DNA from: Bacteroidota bacterium | GTDB taxonomy: Bacteria; Bacteroidota; Bacteroidia; AKYH767-A; OLB10 | Assembly: GCA_016717325.1 (NCBI GenBank) | Contig: JADKFV010000045.1 | Location: forward strand, 1-6,246 | Reading direction: 5' to 3' | Length of the DNA: 6,246 nt | In this document: piece after piece, positions 5,513-6,246 of the stretch | Position numbering within the stretch: position 1 is the first letter of the stretch | Layout of the letters: each line of letters starts with the position of its first letter | Translations under genes and position numbers: made by a program | The notes under the pieces: model-generated | Seen by the model: the letters and a program-made list of their open reading frames with translations, nothing else | Database searches by the model: none | Told to the model about the DNA's origin: nothing

Positions 5513-6246
5513 ATGAACACAATCAAAACAAAACAAAAAAAAGAATCAGGTTTTATTTCGGGAGAAGTAAAACGCTTTTTCGCAATAATGTCGATGGCAT
5601 TATTGTTATTGTTTACACAAAATGCAAATGCACAAGCACCCGATTGGGAATGGGCTAAGGGAATTGGGGGTACTGGGTTCGATGGTAGTCCATCGGTTGT
5701 AATTGATGACAACGGAAACGCTTATGCAAATGCAATGTTCAGTAGCACAGTGGATTTCGACCCCGGTGCAGGAACAGCAAACTTGACTTCAGCAGGTGGC
5801 ACCGATGTTTGCCTAGCCAAGTATGATAAAAATGGCAATTATATGTGGGCTATAAGAATGGGTGGAGTTGGTGAAGATGGCACCGATCATATTCGAGGAA
5901 GATGCATTGCCATCGATCAATCATCAAATATAATTATCACGGGTTTCTTTAGTGGAACAGCCGACTTTGATCCAAGCAATGCGGTTTACAATCTCACCTC
6001 GGCAGGAGGGCTCGATATTTTTGTTGCAAAATATGACAATGCAGGAAATTTTATTTGGGCAAAAAGAAATGGGCGGAGTACAACCAAATGACAAAGGCAT
6101 GTCGATTGCGCTTGACGCAAATGGCAATATTTATTCCACCGGTCGTTTTACCGGCACTGTCGATTTTGATCCGGGGATAGGTGTTTTCAATTTGGTTCAA
6201 ACCGGTGGTACATATTTCATGTACATTTCAAAGTTAGACAAAGATG
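5513..6246 (+). CDS. Secreted SBBP-repeat (beta-propeller) protein, partial, apparent frameshift
   Basis: N-terminal part of a secreted protein of SBBP (seven-bladed beta-propeller) repeats that continues past the window. Residues 1-40 form a signal peptide with a long basic start, hydrophobic core FFAIMSMALLLLF and a cut near ANA|QA. Three repeats follow, each with W.WA...GG, an I.D..GN.Y..G.F element, DFDP, NLTSAGG and a ..AKYD..GN ending: from about 45, 110 and 180. The first frame stops at 6089-6091 inside repeat three; dropping one A in 6061-6069 restores MGGVQPNDKGMSIALDANGN and DFDPGIG to the window end (about 244 codons). ATG 5513 follows an A-rich leader; ATG 5588 would shorten the signal peptide and is less likely. 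Such proteins often carry a T9SS sorting domain at the C terminus, not visible here. Binding partner or role is unknown. Confidence 0.85.

Noticed and set aside
5395..5712. 105-codon minus-strand frame opposite the SBBP gene start
   Set aside because: It lies antisense to a clear signal peptide and first blade; asparagine runs reflect the opposite-strand codons.

Overview
The window looks like a piece of an AT-rich Bacteroidota chromosome (Chitinophagales/Sphingobacteriales-like; the order is inferred from protein style only). Supporting signs are a type IX secretion system (T9SS) C-terminal sorting domain on a large surface protein, an SBBP beta-propeller protein, start codons preceded by A-rich leaders mostly without Shine-Dalgarno sequences, and a match to the Bacteroidota promoter pattern (TTG ... 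TAnnTTTG). I see no tRNA, rRNA, CRISPR array or insertion sequence.

Left part, minus strand (2748 down to 75): a tightly packed four-gene operon. In transcription order it holds a membrane-anchored or lipid-anchored Cys-rich protein of unknown function, a predicted seven-helix membrane protein, a sensor-less HisKA_3 histidine kinase with one membrane helix, and a NarL/LuxR-type response regulator. Gaps are 12 nt, a 19-nt overlap, and 14 nt. The kinase has no sensor domain of its own, so the two upstream proteins are natural candidates for signal input, similar in logic to LiaF-LiaS-LiaR systems (inference).

Middle (2749-2956): a 208-nt divergent intergenic region with a good plus-strand promoter and two related 26-bp-spaced hairpin-like repeats. 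It separates the operon from a 649-aa plus-strand protein. That protein has a signal peptide, beta-rich stalk, 17-residue NTAIG-type repeats, a phage-tailspike-type S74 self-processing chaperone domain, a coiled coil and a T9SS sorting domain. A strong intrinsic terminator lies 218 nt after its stop.

Right part (5161-6246): an apparently non-coding stretch with a pair of GTGAC-N3-AATCAT direct repeats, then the start of a secreted SBBP-repeat protein that runs off the window.

Three genes (membrane protein, kinase, SBBP protein) each carry one apparent single-base frameshift in or next to a short A/T run, while the coding sequence on both sides still matches the family. This pattern fits residual indel errors in the assembly better than independent gene decay, but the sequence alone cannot settle it.
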